Shown piece after piece: positions 1 to 11,779 of a DNA stretch of 64,000 bases. Below the pieces are notes generated by a model. It was not told where the DNA came from. It ran no database searches and saw only the letters and a program-made list of their open reading frames with translations. Both the position numbers and the translations under genes were made by a program. Within the stretch, counting starts at the first letter, position 1; every line of letters starts with the position of its first letter. Source of the stretch: Voacanga thouarsii (taxonomy: Eukaryota > Streptophyta > Magnoliopsida > Gentianales > Apocynaceae); assembly GCA_026120185.1 (NCBI GenBank), contig JANUWF010002356.1, positions 558,001-622,000 on the forward strand. The letters are read 5' to 3'.

Positions 1-1129
1 GTGATTGATGGTGGCAAATGCACCCAAGCTATTGTAACCCAATCGGAAGTATGGATTCCCTGCTTCTGCAGCTAGGTAGAGTGCAAGCAAGAAGCTGTCG
101 CGATCAATCCTCTGAGGCAAGCATTCAAGAATTTTGGGGATCAACAGCACATGTCCATATTCAATTGGGCTGACCTGTTAAATTTGATATTACAAAAATA
201 AGCCAAGTAAATTGAATTTCTATCTATGAACATTTAAAAACAAGCCTAGCCAGGAATTATTACGTACATTAATAGCCACCACACTGGGAGAGTTCTCCAC
301 ATCAATTGGTGCACTGGGGAAGAACCGGACTTCATTGTCCTCACTTGGTTCAAACTGAAAGAGCACCTCTTCCTGCCCAACCTTAGTAAAGTTGAATTTG
401 TTCTCATCGAAAGGCTGCAAGACCTTATCAACTCGAAACTCAGTGGGCCTCTTCTTGAGGTGCCTACCTTCATTCAGTTGTGCAATAAAGCCATATTTCC
501 CAGGAATCACCTAAACCCCAACATCCATTGTGCACAAATTAAGATTGAATTTGTAGGAAACATTGATTCGAATAATGCAATTTGCATAAGCAGAACCTAG
601 ATAATGAGTCAGAGAGGGAATAAAGACCTTGGTTTCACAGGCAGTGACATCATAGCGAAAGAGTCCCTTTTGCAAGCGATCCTCCCACTAACATGGAGTT
701 GCAAATGCCAGACGTGAATAAAGACTCCCGTAGATATAAAGGTGGTAACGTAGAGTAAAATTTAAGAGTTATTTACCTCCCCGAGGAGGAGAGAATCCAA
801 GAAGGGAACTGGAGGCTCATTGTTATCATAGGAAAGCACACCCTTCTCGTCTGCAATTTTGGTTATCCTCTTGAAAGCATACATCGGGAGCTTTGCTCCT
901 GTAGTTCAATATAACAAAACACACAAACACTAAATCCCCATTGCAATACGAAAAGGCGAGATCTTTAAGCAAGAAAATATTAGTTTTGAACTTCATTTCA
1001 TCAAATACCTGGAAGGCAACAGTTTCTGAAGCAATTTCGGCCGCATCCTCCTACTTGGCGAGCACCTTCCTCCCCCTCTTCCTTTTGGTAGTTTGAAACA
1101 ACAGTAGGAACCCTTTTGATCCTCAACAT
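1..1129 (-). CDS. VTC2: GDP-L-galactose phosphorylase, VTC2/GGP type (5' part, cut by window edge)
   Basis: Catalyses GDP-L-galactose + phosphate to L-galactose-1-phosphate + GDP, the first committed and controlling step of plant ascorbate synthesis. Five exons read on the minus strand: 1129-1009, 898-777, 687-628, 510-268 and 174-1 (continuing outside). All junctions are GT-AG and in frame, giving 240 codons. The N-terminus MLRIKRVPTVVSNYQ, the Cys-rich stretch GGCGRNCFRNCCLPGAKLP, and the block from VIPGKYGFIAQLNEGRHLKK through VENSPSVVAINVSPIEYGH are hallmarks of this family. The window stops at the first His of the expected NHLHFQ histidine-triad motif, so the catalytic site itself is not visible. 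The start ATG (1129-1127) matches the known family start. Upstream lies a long leader with a conserved upstream ORF. No frame damage is seen. VTC2 versus its paralogue VTC5 cannot be decided. Confidence 0.95.
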
Positions 1130-1261
1130 CTTGCAGATGATTTTTTTACACGGCAGCAATTAAAAACACCAAAGCAATCAGAGCTTTTTTAATTTCTTTT
1201 GGGTTAAACGAAACTACAGAAATTTAATCAACACTAAACAATAGTTATAAAAACCTAGCAA

Positions 1262-1351
1262 CTACGAGAAACACTTAAAAACCGCCGCCAGCAAGGAAGA
1301 GGAGGTCGGAAGGACTGCCGCCTTCAGAAGGCAGAGCGCCACGTCCGCCGT
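1262..1351 (-). promoter_or_regulatory. Conserved non-AUG upstream ORF in the GGP/VTC2 leader
   Basis: In the leader of the GGP gene, about 130 bases upstream of its ATG, one frame encodes a peptide containing TADVALCLLKAAVLPTSSSL followed by LAAVFKCFS and a TAG stop (1264-1262). This matches, from memory, the conserved peptide of the ascorbate-responsive upstream ORF of plant GGP genes. That ORF starts at ACG instead of AUG and represses GGP translation when ascorbate is high. An in-frame TAA lies at 1378-1376 and no ATG lies between it and the peptide, so initiation must be non-canonical. The in-frame ACG at 1351-1349 is the obvious candidate and would give 29 codons. The local GC content is far above that of the surrounding DNA, as expected for a constrained coding island. 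Confidence 0.88.
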
Positions 1352-1645
1352 GCGGCGAAGGGTTGTTGCTCTCTGTTACACAACCCTTGCGTCGTACTGC
1401 CCGGACATGTATTAGAGGGCGATTAACTCTGTATATAGCCGTGATGTCTACAACTTGTTAACCCCTGGGCTTCAACCCCACCTATCAAAACCACCTCGCA
1501 AAAGCTCCAAATTCTTTTCGTTCAAACCTTTTCTAGATCAACTCCAAACTCTTTCCTCTCAAACCTGTCGTCGGAACTGAGAAATAGAAAACTACCCTGC
1601 AATTGCTCTTGCGCTATGGTGATTTTGAGCACGCTGGGCTTTGCC

Positions 1646-1655
1646 TATATATATA
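1646..1655 (-). promoter_or_regulatory. Candidate TATA box of the GGP gene
   Basis: A run of alternating TA just upstream of the GC-rich leader, read on the minus strand. Transcription starting about 30 bases downstream (near 1615) would give a leader of roughly 490 bases that includes the upstream ORF. Position fits but nothing else proves use. Confidence 0.45.
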
Positions 1656-1659
1656 CGCG

Positions 1660-4600
1660 AAGATAAGAGTGGGTATGTAATTGTGGTTGTGGTTTTGCCT
1701 GCTGGGTTCCTTTTGATGGTTGGTTATGTGCAACTGTGGATAAAAGGACAATTATTAGAGGGAGAGGCTGAGGAGTGAGAGGGATATATATCACTATTAC
1801 AATGGTATCTCATTACTCTTTTCGCAGATTGATGGCGCCGGGGGTTGGAGGAGAAGTGACCGTCGATGGCCCCTTTTTGGCTGATTCAATCGCGTTGTCG
1901 CTTCTCTGCAGCCCCCGCCTAGTGGCTGATATGGGTTCCTTGTCTCCGGTGCAGGAAGAGGAGCCAATCAAATGTACGGATGTCTCTGGGCGGGACCACG
2001 GCGGTCGTAACGGCGTTCAGACTTTCTACGTATTACCTGCCCGAATTGAATGGTCTATTTTTTACTAATATTTTAAAAATAAATATTTCTCTTTTATAAA
2101 TTTTATAATTTACCTTTCGTAAAAATGATACAAATTTTATTAATTTATAATTCTTCCAGTGAGATAATAACTCATCTAAAAATCAAACGTTCTCACTAAA
2201 AATATTGAAATATCTACGTAATAATAAATAATACTTGTATGAAATTTGCATTTTTAGAATGAGAATGAAAATTAAAATTAATTTATATGATTTTTTTTCA
2301 AATTATTATCAAAAATATTTTTGCTTGCAAAACATGTGTGCTCACCAACCATCTCTATATTAATACAGTGATTGAAATGACATGTCGTGTTTAGGCATCA
2401 AAAAGTTTACTTAGGGCGGCTAAGCGAGGTGTTCAAAGTGTGAATTGTCAAATATAAATGAATAAAAATTAATTTAAGATAAATTTATCTAAATGTGATA
2501 AAAAAAATATTCAATATGTATAAATATAGTCAAATAAAAAGAATATAATATATTATAAATATATAATAATTTTTTTTAAAAAATAAATTAATATAAACTT
2601 TTGATTTAAAAAACAATATACCCTAAAATATACTCATTTAATTTTTATCTTTATAATTTGTTTCATAATATTTGATTATTTATACATTTGTATATATCAA
2701 TAGTTAATATTTTTTAATATTATTTTTAAATTTAATCAAGTTAAACAACTTTATAAGTTTTTTTTTTATTTTTATATTTCTCAAAAAAATATTAAATCAA
2801 ACCTCTCTTCTCTCTTTCTCTCTCTTCTCTAATGCTTCTCTGTAATTAATTAAAAAATAAAAATTTCATAAATAATTAATTACTCTTGTATTTATTAGAA
2901 ATAAAATTTAAAATATAATTCAAAAATAATTATTAATTTTAATATTTTTAATCTGTGTAAATAGTTAAAATATGATATAAGGCAGTGATGTCAACGGATA
3001 TGAAATGAATGAGTGCTCTGTCACAAACAAAGAGAATCTATATGCAAGCAGTGATGGAAGACTGATGTCACAAAGAAATAAATAATCTATTTATTTAAAA
3101 TTATATATTCACATTTTATTTGTTATTATTAAAAAATTATTATATTTTATATTATTTTTTTAAGTATTTAAACATTCGCAACGGCCTTATTCTTTTTAAA
3201 TAAACGAGTTTATTTAATCTCTTTAATTAATCGAATATAATGTTTTAAAAATCAACAATAATGTTATAATTTATTTATAATTAAATATTTTTCTAAATAT
3301 TAAATTTTAGACAAAAATGTAGTATCAAATTACGTGCAATAAGAGGTTGTACTTTTGGAAATATGCATGCCCTCGTGCTCTAGCACGATGCGTCTATTTC
3401 CAAAGAAATTTCCTTTGCAGAAACAAGTGGATGAATATCTTGACCGTAGACGTGGACAAAGTCTAATCCAACGGTAAGCGTCTCTCGTGGTATGCGAGCT
3501 ACAAATTCCCTGTGAGGGTCCACTCAACGTGGTCCCACCAGGCCTCGCACAAATTCTGCAGTCCCGTAAACGAACACGTTGTTTTATTGGATACGGCTGT
3601 TGTTAATTGGACCATTTTATTTCACATCTAACTAATATATTTTTCTAGGTATATTTAAATAATATATTTATTCCTCCTACACGCAAATTTATTAAAATCA
3701 TAATTAAATATTTTAAATAAATATTTAATTTTTTTATTACGAGTTCTCATCAAACTCTCACCACTAACGAAGCAGCTGGTCTTATATTTAGTAAATTTCG
3801 TTTTTATTAATTAATTATTAATAAATAATAATTTTGAGATAAATAAAAATATTTAATTTAGAACAAAAATGTGATAATAAAGTTTTTACAACATAACGAG
3901 GTTGATATTGGATTGGCTAAGATAAATCAGTCAAATTTGCCTGCTTTTGGTGGTTTTCGTTGACCAAATCCTAACAAATTTTATTTTTAATTCATTAATA
4001 TAAAAATAAAATTTTCAAAAATTGAAACTAAAACTGTCAATTGATTAGATATATTTCGAAATTAATCTAAAATCTATTTTTATCTTGTGTCTAATATAAT
4101 TATTTTTATTACTTGACCTAATCTGTTTACTTATTTAACATATATAATTATATTCGAATATAAAATTATAATATATTATTTGATTATTCGATTTATTTAA
4201 ATATTAAATAAAATATATTTTATATTATATATTTTACAAAATTACACCACACCGGCAACCCTACACACCACACCCCACACACACCAGTGGGCGGCGGCTG
4301 TGACAACAAGAAGAAACCGTGACTTTGAAACAAAGCCCAGCCAGCCATGGAGCGGCTATAGGCTTATAGCTACAGTTGAAGAATCCATGGACTACCTAGA
4401 ATAATAGAGAAAATCGTTGACCGGATAGTCAAAGCCATGGACCGCGATTCAATCCAAGGGCCGGCTGGAAAATAAGCCAAGGACCGGCGAGCATCTTCAA
4501 GCAAAATAAAAGAGGAAATTTTTTATTCAAGAATACATACACATATTCAGATTTTATATTTGCGTATTTAAATATGAATTTTTTTATATTATATTCAACG

Positions 4601-5684
4601 AATATTTTGATTGAATCCGAAATAAAACAATTCGGATCCTATCTGATTCGGTGTACGATTCTAATGGTAGGGAACAAATTAATTAATATTTTTTTAATGT
4701 TAAATTTGTTTCGTGTCAATTATTTTGATTCATTCAATTCGAGAAGATCCATTAAAAGTAAATTTTAGAATATTTTGTGTTTTGCGTTTCTTTTGATGGA
4801 GGAAATATTCATCATAATGCTTTGAATCTTTTATTCCGATTGCAATTATAAAAAGAAATGATAATCTTCGCTTTATATTTGAATATTTTAGTATATTATC
4901 ATTATAAATTATTGGAGTCTATTTATTTTAAAATAAAAATAAAATAGTTTATTTATTTAAAATAAAAATATTTATTTTTGGTGAGGTGAGATTGAGTTTT
5001 TTTTTTTTAATGACACCAAAATTTAAGATTAAATGTCCATCACGCAAAATGTTAGTCACTTCCTTTCCTAACTTATCGTAAAGATAAATATTATTGGCAA
5101 TATATACCTCTTAATATTAAAAATATGCAATTATACTATTTTTTGAAATTTTTTTTTACTATTATTTGAAGTTTTATTTGCTGCAATTAGGTCATTTTAA
5201 ATCATAAAAGATCAAAGTTAGACAGTTAAATTTTGCATAAAAAATATATATATAATTAAAAAATTCAGAATTTCACATGTGTTGTCGCCTGCTATTTATA
5301 AGAATAAACAAACGGATAAGTGATAATGTAATTAATTAAAAAATAAACATTATGATAAAAAAATATAAAATATTTTATTTTTAAACGGAAGCGACTGCGG
5401 TGGTGCACTTTCCCCGATCTTACTGGACACGTAGACACAGATCGGACGGATGTCAATAATGATTACGTAACGAACGATGACGAATAGACGACAAAGATAG
5501 TGGAAGTTTCATTGGCACCTGCAAAAGCACATGATCCTAAAACTGTACCCAAACGTCATCCACGCCAATTGCTTTTGAAATAAAACACCCCTTTTTCGTA
5601 CCGTCACGTTGTGGGACCCAAAACAACCAACATCCTATAGTTTATTCTTTTATTTATATTTAATTAAAAAGTTGAATGGATTAG
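1660..5684. other. AT-rich intergenic region without a supportable gene
   Basis: Apart from promoter-proximal DNA of the GGP gene, this stretch is very AT-rich. It holds short islands of higher GC (about 3345-3590, 4240-4500, 5385-5640) with no convincing coding frame. The open frames present are short, show no family resemblance and lack gene structure. Confidence 0.6.
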
Positions 5685-5908
5685 TATTTTTCATCTCTAT
5701 TAAAATTAATAATAATGGACTTGATATGAAATTTTATATAAAAATAAAAATATATAAATTTCATAATAATTTAGATTAAATTTAAGTATATAAAATAATA
5801 TATGTAAGGTATATTAATTATTTTATAATAAAAAATTTTAAAAAATATCAATTTTTTAAAACAATCTAAAATAGTAAATAAATTAATTTTATTACGATGG
5901 AATGAGTA
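5685..5908. mobile_element. Stowaway-like MITE, 224 bp
   Basis: Terminal sequences resemble each other in inverted orientation: the right end, read backwards, starts TACTCATTCCATCGTAATAA, and the left end starts TATTTTTCATCTCTATTAAA. TA lies at both ends, as for Tc1/mariner MITEs. The interior is AT-rich and non-coding. A clearly related element of nearly equal length (226 bp) lies at 63218-63443, sharing interior blocks such as the one at 5741-5770 and the AATATCAATTTTTTAA block. Confidence 0.6.
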
Positions 5909-6432
5909 ATTAATTATCATGAAACATTTTATTCAAAGATTATGTCCTATCAATGCACGGTGACAATAGAAAGTCCAAATTCATAGCACTCCAACACTAT
6001 AAAAATGATCGGTACCTATTATTAATATGTGTGATTAATTATTATATTTGGTATCTTTAATGAAATTGAAATTTAAATGTTTAAATAAAACATAATTTGA
6101 CTTTATTGTGAATTTTATAATACTTTATATCAAATTTAAATGTATAAAAATAATATATATGAGGTATGTTAATTATTTTATAATAAATTATATAATAAAA
6201 ATTTCTTTTTAAAAAAATAATTTAAAATTGTAAGTAGATCAATTTTATTATGATGGAAAGAGTAATTAATTATCATGAATCGTTTTATTCAAATATTACG
6301 TCCTATCAATGCATGTGACAAGATAAAGTCCAAATTCATAGGTCTCCAACACTATAAATTGATCGGTACCTATTATTAATATATATGATTAATTATTATA
6401 TTTGGTAATTTTAATGAAATTGAAATTTAAAC
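5770..6432. repeat. Imperfect tandem duplication, period about 356 bp
   Basis: Sequence from about 5770 to 6076 recurs at about 6128 to 6432 with substitutions and small indels. Shared blocks include GAGTAATTAATTATCATGAA, GTCCTATCAATGCA, AAGTCCAAATTCATAG, CTCCAACACTATAAA and GATCGGTACCTATTATTAAT. The unit contains the right part of the MITE at 5685-5908 plus its right flank, so the duplication happened after the MITE inserted. Confidence 0.75.
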
Positions 6433-6782
6433 GTAAGATGACTTTATTATGAGACAATCGTGTTATTAATCTTCCTATATTTTTGCTAATAATGATTAAC
6501 GAACTAACTGTTGATTTATAGTAAGAAATGTTGAATGAATTATAGCGTATAATATTTTTCTAAGGAAGGGAAGAATTTGGGATTATTTCATACTAATGAT
6601 AGTTTTAAGCGTCAAATTTTGTATTGTGAAAATGCTAAACCATAAAGAATATCAAATAAATTTATTTCTTTCTTTTTCAACATAGTTGAATGTATTTGTT
6701 TCTATACTTTATATTCAAATTTAAATATTTTATTTTAATTTATTAAACAATCTTATACACCGATTTAACTATGTGTGTAAGT

Positions 6783-7068
6783 TACTCTCTTTGTTTTAAA
6801 ATATATTTAACTATTATACAAGTCACATATATTAGGGAAATTATAATATTTGTGAATTTTTTTAGAGAACAAATATTGAATTATTCTAATTGAAAATTAT
6901 ACGGTTTGTTTTGAAATACAATTAACATGAAGGTTTCGTCAAATAATAAATGATAATAATACAATTGAGAAAAAAATAAAGAATATATTATTGATTTCGC
7001 AAAATGACAGAAATATAAAATATAAAAAATTTACAAGAGCGACAGATATTTATGAAATGGAGAGAATA
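6783..7068. mobile_element. Probable degraded Stowaway-like MITE, 286 bp
   Basis: The left end TACTCTCTTTGTTTTAAAAT and the reverse complement of the right end, TATTCTCTCCATTTCATAAA, both look like the CTCCCTCCGTTT-type terminus of plant Stowaway elements, with TA at each edge. The interior is non-coding and AT-rich. The ends have diverged, so this is less certain than the neighbouring element. Confidence 0.4.
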
Positions 7069-7599
7069 TTATCTTATTCTTATTAACTAAATAGATTAAT
7101 AGTTAGACCAAATATATGTGAAGCTTATATTTTTCAATAAAGAAAGTTAGTTGTGAAAGTTTTAAGGAATAATGGGTTTGTTTTAAGTTAACAAAAAATA
7201 AATTTGAAATATTTCAAAATAGAAACATATATATTAAAATAGTAACAAAATTGATTATTTTGGGATGTAAACGAAAAAAAAAACATTTACTTTCTTAAAA
7301 TAATTTCTTTAATTCATGGGATACAATCATAAGTCTTCTTCCTAACAAAACTATGATCGTTTTATTAATATTGAGTAAGACGGTAACTTACATAAAATTA
7401 AATATTTTTATAAATATGTATATTAAGTAAAAATTCAATATTTAATTTTGAATAAAATTAGTCACTGACTTAAACTTTGAAATTATATATACTAATGTAC
7501 CTATACTATTATAATCTGGTTAAAAACTAATCTCATAATATTAAATTAACTCGTATTAACAAATTTTTAATAAGAAAATAATTATTTTTTTATCAATTA

Positions 7600-7850
7600 A
7601 ATTAAGCCCCAAGCCTGACGAATGAAGGAATAGTGCTTTTGCCAAAAGGTACGAACGGGGAATTTAGAAAATGCCAATGAAGGAAAGGGCGGGTTATAGG
7701 CTGCAGACAGTGACTCAGTGGGAACGTGGTCATGTGTCCCCTATAACCAATGGTTAGGGGACACGCAACGGTCGCGTACGGTCCACATCAGGAGCATGTA
7801 AAATGGCCAACTTTCACGTGACCGGAGTGGGATCTATTACTTGTTTGGCT
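7600..7850. other. GC-richer non-coding island
   Basis: A stretch of more balanced composition between AT-rich repeats, with ACGT-core motifs such as CACGTG near its right end. No open frame or recognisable product. It may be old single-copy DNA left between transposon insertions. Confidence 0.35.
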
Positions 7851-7873
7851 GATCTTCCTTTTATCTTACTTGT

Positions 7874-8174
7874 TATTCCTTCGTTTTAAAATATTTATTT
7901 ATAAAATTTTTTAATTTTATTTTAAAATATTTATATATATTTAAAATTAATAATTAATTTCTTTTCATTTTATTCTCATTTATTTTAAATTAACTACATA
8001 ACTTTTCAAAACTCTTATTTCTTATTGCTTCTTAGACATCTTCACCGGTCAATAACTATCATATTTTTAATATGAATAGAATATAAACTGTATCTAAATT
8101 GTAGTATTGATTTCAACACTCTTAATCTGTGTGTAAAAAATTTTATGAATAAATATTTTAAAACGGATGGAGTA
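7874..8174. mobile_element. Stowaway-type MITE, about 300 bp
   Basis: Terminal inverted repeats of about 30 bp are clear: the left end carries CGTTTTAAAATATTTATT and the reverse complement of the right end carries the same word after TACTCCATC. TA target duplications flank both ends. No coding sequence. The typical terminus identifies it as a Tc1/mariner-derived MITE. Confidence 0.75.
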
Positions 8175-8179
8175 CTTTG

Positions 8180-9215
8180 TATACGAATGTAAACAAATTG
8201 AATATTATATTTTTGAATGTGAGTTCGAATTCGACTAAAATTAAATAATATATAAGTTTGCTTGTTTATGAATTAAATTAGAATTTGTTTGATTATTATT
8301 TGATAATATTTAATTTTGTTTGAGTTTAAATTCAAAAAACTTGATTTTGATTTGTTTAAATTCATTTATTTTATAATTTTTATTATGATACTTATAAAAA
8401 TTATAATTAAAAATTTATAAAAAACCAAGTCCAAATATTTTCAATACATTATAATGATAAAACAAAATAAATTTCAACACAAAATTATAAAAAAACTAAA
8501 ATTAATTAATAGTCATAAAATACAATGAAATAATAAAAAATTTATCTTAAAACAATTTAATAAACTCCATAAAAGAAACTTCAAACATCCCTTATCAATA
8601 TAAAATAAATATAAATATAAATATTATAAAATTTAAAAAGAGAATAGTTAAATTTACACTCCTAAAATCTAAATTCACATCTCTAAATTATAATTACCTT
8701 GTGTAGTTATTATTATTATTTCACTCTTCTATTTTCAAAACATTAATTTTTAAATTTCCAAACTACTCATTTTAATTAGAAATGAAACTTTGCTGGCTTC
8801 CAATTCTCAACTAATAAGCAAAACTTACTAGTAACTATATATGCTAACTTCAAATTAATGGATGTTTTTGGTTTTCACATTTTCTTAATGGAGCATTGTT
8901 TTTTTGTGTTACTTTCCTAACAGAGACAATATATATTTTTTCTTCTAAGTAAAATGAGAAGTTTAAAAATTAAAAAATAAAAAAGTTGAAAGATAATAAT
9001 GACCATAGGGCAATTATATTTAGGAGTATGAATTTAGATTATAAGAGTATAGATTTAACCTCACTCTTTCTAAAAATATAATATGTTACTTTAAAATATG
9101 TTCAAATTCATTTATTTATTAATCAATCATAATATTTTGTTCGAGCTTAAATTGAATATTAATTAGATGAGTCTTATTCGAATATGAACGAGCTTAATTC
9201 ATTATCCTGTTGAGG
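8180..9215. repeat. Old decayed hAT-like repeat related to the element at 42896-43499
   Basis: The two edges follow the same sequence order as the younger element at 42896-43499: an opening near GTATACGAATG, a central TTTGATTATTATTTGATAAT block and a closing GAGTCTTATTCGAA block. Here the many TTCGAG words have become TTTGAA, as expected from long-term deamination of methylated CpG. It is split by a foldback element at 8647-9060 and directly abuts the MITE ending at 8174. Confidence 0.55.
8647..9060. mobile_element. Foldback MITE with inverted arms of about 140 bp
   Basis: The left arm (8647 to about 8790) and the reverse complement of the right arm (about 8915 to 9060) align over most of their length. 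Shared words include GTTAAAT, ATCTAAATTCA, CTCCTAAA and CTCATTTTA. No coding content lies between the arms. The target duplication could not be fixed, so the superfamily is left open. It sits inside the hAT-like relic. Confidence 0.65.
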
Positions 9216-9705
9216 TGAAGGCGAATTTTGTAAGGCTCTACTTGGATTGTTATTCAATCAAGATTAAAATTTTAATTTAAATAGTTTATGTTTTTACTAA
9301 TTATTATTTTATTAATATTATACTAATTTTACCTATTTTTAAAATTTTAATTCCAACAAATCATTTTTAAAAAATTAGAATCCGAATATACCATAAGTTC
9401 TTGAATGGACAACCGCATTGAAATTTACCCATTTTTATATAATGAAAAATTTATTATATTTATAATTTTAATTTACTTAAATTTATATCTCTTATTTTAA
9501 ATTGAATATTAATATTTAAATTTAAACTAAATAATAAAATATTAAAATTTATTTACTTATACAAGAAATAACAAATAATTGTATTATATCAACTGTCTTT
9601 AATAATTTTTTTATATATGATGATAGACATATTGATCAAATCCATTTTACTTATTATATGAGTGTATTTTTATAATTGTAATTTATTTTTCAATTAGAAT
9701 TTGAG

Positions 9706-9754
9706 AGGGGTTAAATCCACACACTTCTAATCTAAATTCATATCCTTATCTATT
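9706..9754. repeat. Arm fragment of the same foldback MITE family, truncated by copia-1
   Basis: The sequence GGTTAAATCCACACACTTCT and the following ATCTAAATTCATATCC block match the arm of the element at 8647-9060. The similarity stops at the CTATT target duplication of copia-1, so the retrotransposon apparently landed in this arm. A weak continuation may exist to the right of 24733. Confidence 0.5.
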
Positions 9755-11773
9755 TGAGGGAACCAAAAATAGAGAGCATGCACTGTACGTTAAAAAATTT
9801 CACAGAGAAAAATAAAACCAAGCCTTAAAGGCTATACGGAAGCGTGAAGATCATACATTTGCGCTCCTTAACCCTTATAGGTTGAGTAAGAGCGGATTGA
9901 ACGACTAGAATCGCCTCGCTTTGCCCACTTGAAGAAGCTTCCGGTTGAACATCCGCTAGCCTTCTACTTCGCCTTGTTCGCATTAACGCCAAGCTTTCCA
10001 ACTCTCGAAATATTCCTCAGCCTAACCTCTAGTCGGTGAACACTATGATGAAGAGGAACGGTCTCAATTCTCCTTGATTCACTTGCTATTGGTTAGCAAA
10101 GAACAAGGAGTAAACCCAGAGGAAGGAGAGAGACGTTGAGGGAGAGAGACTCACGTGAGGCTTTGATAAGCTTAGGAGGATTAGGGTTTTCTTCTACCAG
10201 AGACTAGTTTATTAGTTAGCCAAAACTAGGTCTCTCATTATCTGATAAACATATCCCCGGAATTTCATATTTCAAAGCACCCGGATGTTATTCTGATAAT
10301 CTGTTTGGCCTAACCCTAAACTCCTCCTAACCGTATCTGGAAAACCCTAAGGTCCAAGCTATTGGGCCAGAAAAATATTTATTATTTTTCTTGGACCCAA
10401 AAGGCCCAAAATAATAAACATTAATTATTTATTTCATGTGCTTATATAAATAACCCAACAAATAATTAATGAGCCCAAATGAACCAAAATAATTAATTTT
10501 TAATTATTTATTCCTTGGACCTATATAAATAACCCAATAAATAACTAAACATTAATTATTTCCCCTAGTTTAAGCCCAGGTTAATTTTCTAATTATTCAT
10601 ACTGGACCTAGGCCCTGAATAATTAATTAACCAATTAAACTAGATAATTAATTTCTCTCAACTCCTATTTTAATTTATTTATTTATTTTATTCCAATCCA
10701 ATAATAAATTAGACTTCCTGAATAAAATTAAATAAAATCAACTTCAACTGAGACCAATTCCTCAACCCAAAAGTAGTTAGGACTTACGGGCTATTCCGAG
10801 GACCAAAAAGACACATCGCCTTGGTTGCTAAAATGACCAAAATACATCTGTTATATAAATAGCTGTATTTTACATTTTAAATATTTCATAATATCACCAT
10901 AAGGAAATATTGACCCCAAGAACAATGTTGCATTAGCAAAGTCTCCGACCTACAGGTGAAATGACTAAAATACCCCTCTACACATCGCCGTACATTTAGG
11001 GAGGAAGAAGTGTACTAACACCCCTCTAAATGACATCTACCATCCTTAGGCTTCTAGTCAAATGATCCACGACTTCCTGGAGTGTTTCCACTTTTCAAAT
11101 GAGCTACCCTAAAGCAAACATCCAAGTCATGTTTCCCAGGGCCCTAGACATTTTAGACCATTCGAACAACCACAAGGGGCGATATAGTGCAGAAACTATC
11201 TTGTATAAGTCTGTCTTAACTAACTAGTCACACATACCTAACATGCGAGTATATTGGCCCTACGATAGAACCTCAACTATAGCAAATCAAAGTATATGCT
11301 CCCAACTTCGCCAGACCACCAACTCATACTCAAGTCGTAGAGTACTAGTCCACGCTGTAGCAGTAGTAGTCTAGGTTTCTATCATATAGTACTTTGAGAA
11401 ACCACTACTACAGGTCATGTTCTACGTATTCGAAATACGCTTATGTCATGAAGTGAGTGGACTACCCATTGACTAAAGGTAAGCCATTCCACATTTGGAA
11501 TTCATAACATAATAACCTAAACATGATGAGATTCCCAGTCTCATCAATAGGTTAAGAACAAAAGTTTACGTGTTAAATAACCCGTGATCCATACCTTACT
11601 GTGAAAGACCACCATTCACATGGATCACTTATTTAAACACAATGGGTCTGTTCCAAACGAAAATCGTACACAAACAAAAGTAAATTCACAAACAATTTCT
11701 GAAAATAAATTCTTTTATTAAAATATTCGATTTTACATCAGAAACCTAGTCTAAGAGGGCATACAATCCAACA
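9755..11773 (-). repeat. 3' LTR of copia-1 (2019 bp)
   Basis: Near-collinear copy of the 5' LTR. It contains an internal duplication of an AT-rich block ending in TATATAAATAACCCAA at about 10424-10470 and 10498-10544. The adjoining internal sequence at 11774-11783, read on the minus strand, gives GTGGGAGAT, a polypurine tract for plus-strand priming. Confidence 0.93.
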
Positions 11774-11779
11774 ATCTCC

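Noticed and set aside
1775..2068. Open frame of 97 codons upstream of the GGP gene
   Set aside because: No family resemblance, biased composition and no gene structure; it lies in divergent promoter DNA.
3330..3527. Minus-strand open frame of 65 codons in a GC-richer island
   Set aside because: No recognisable motif; chance frame in less AT-rich DNA.
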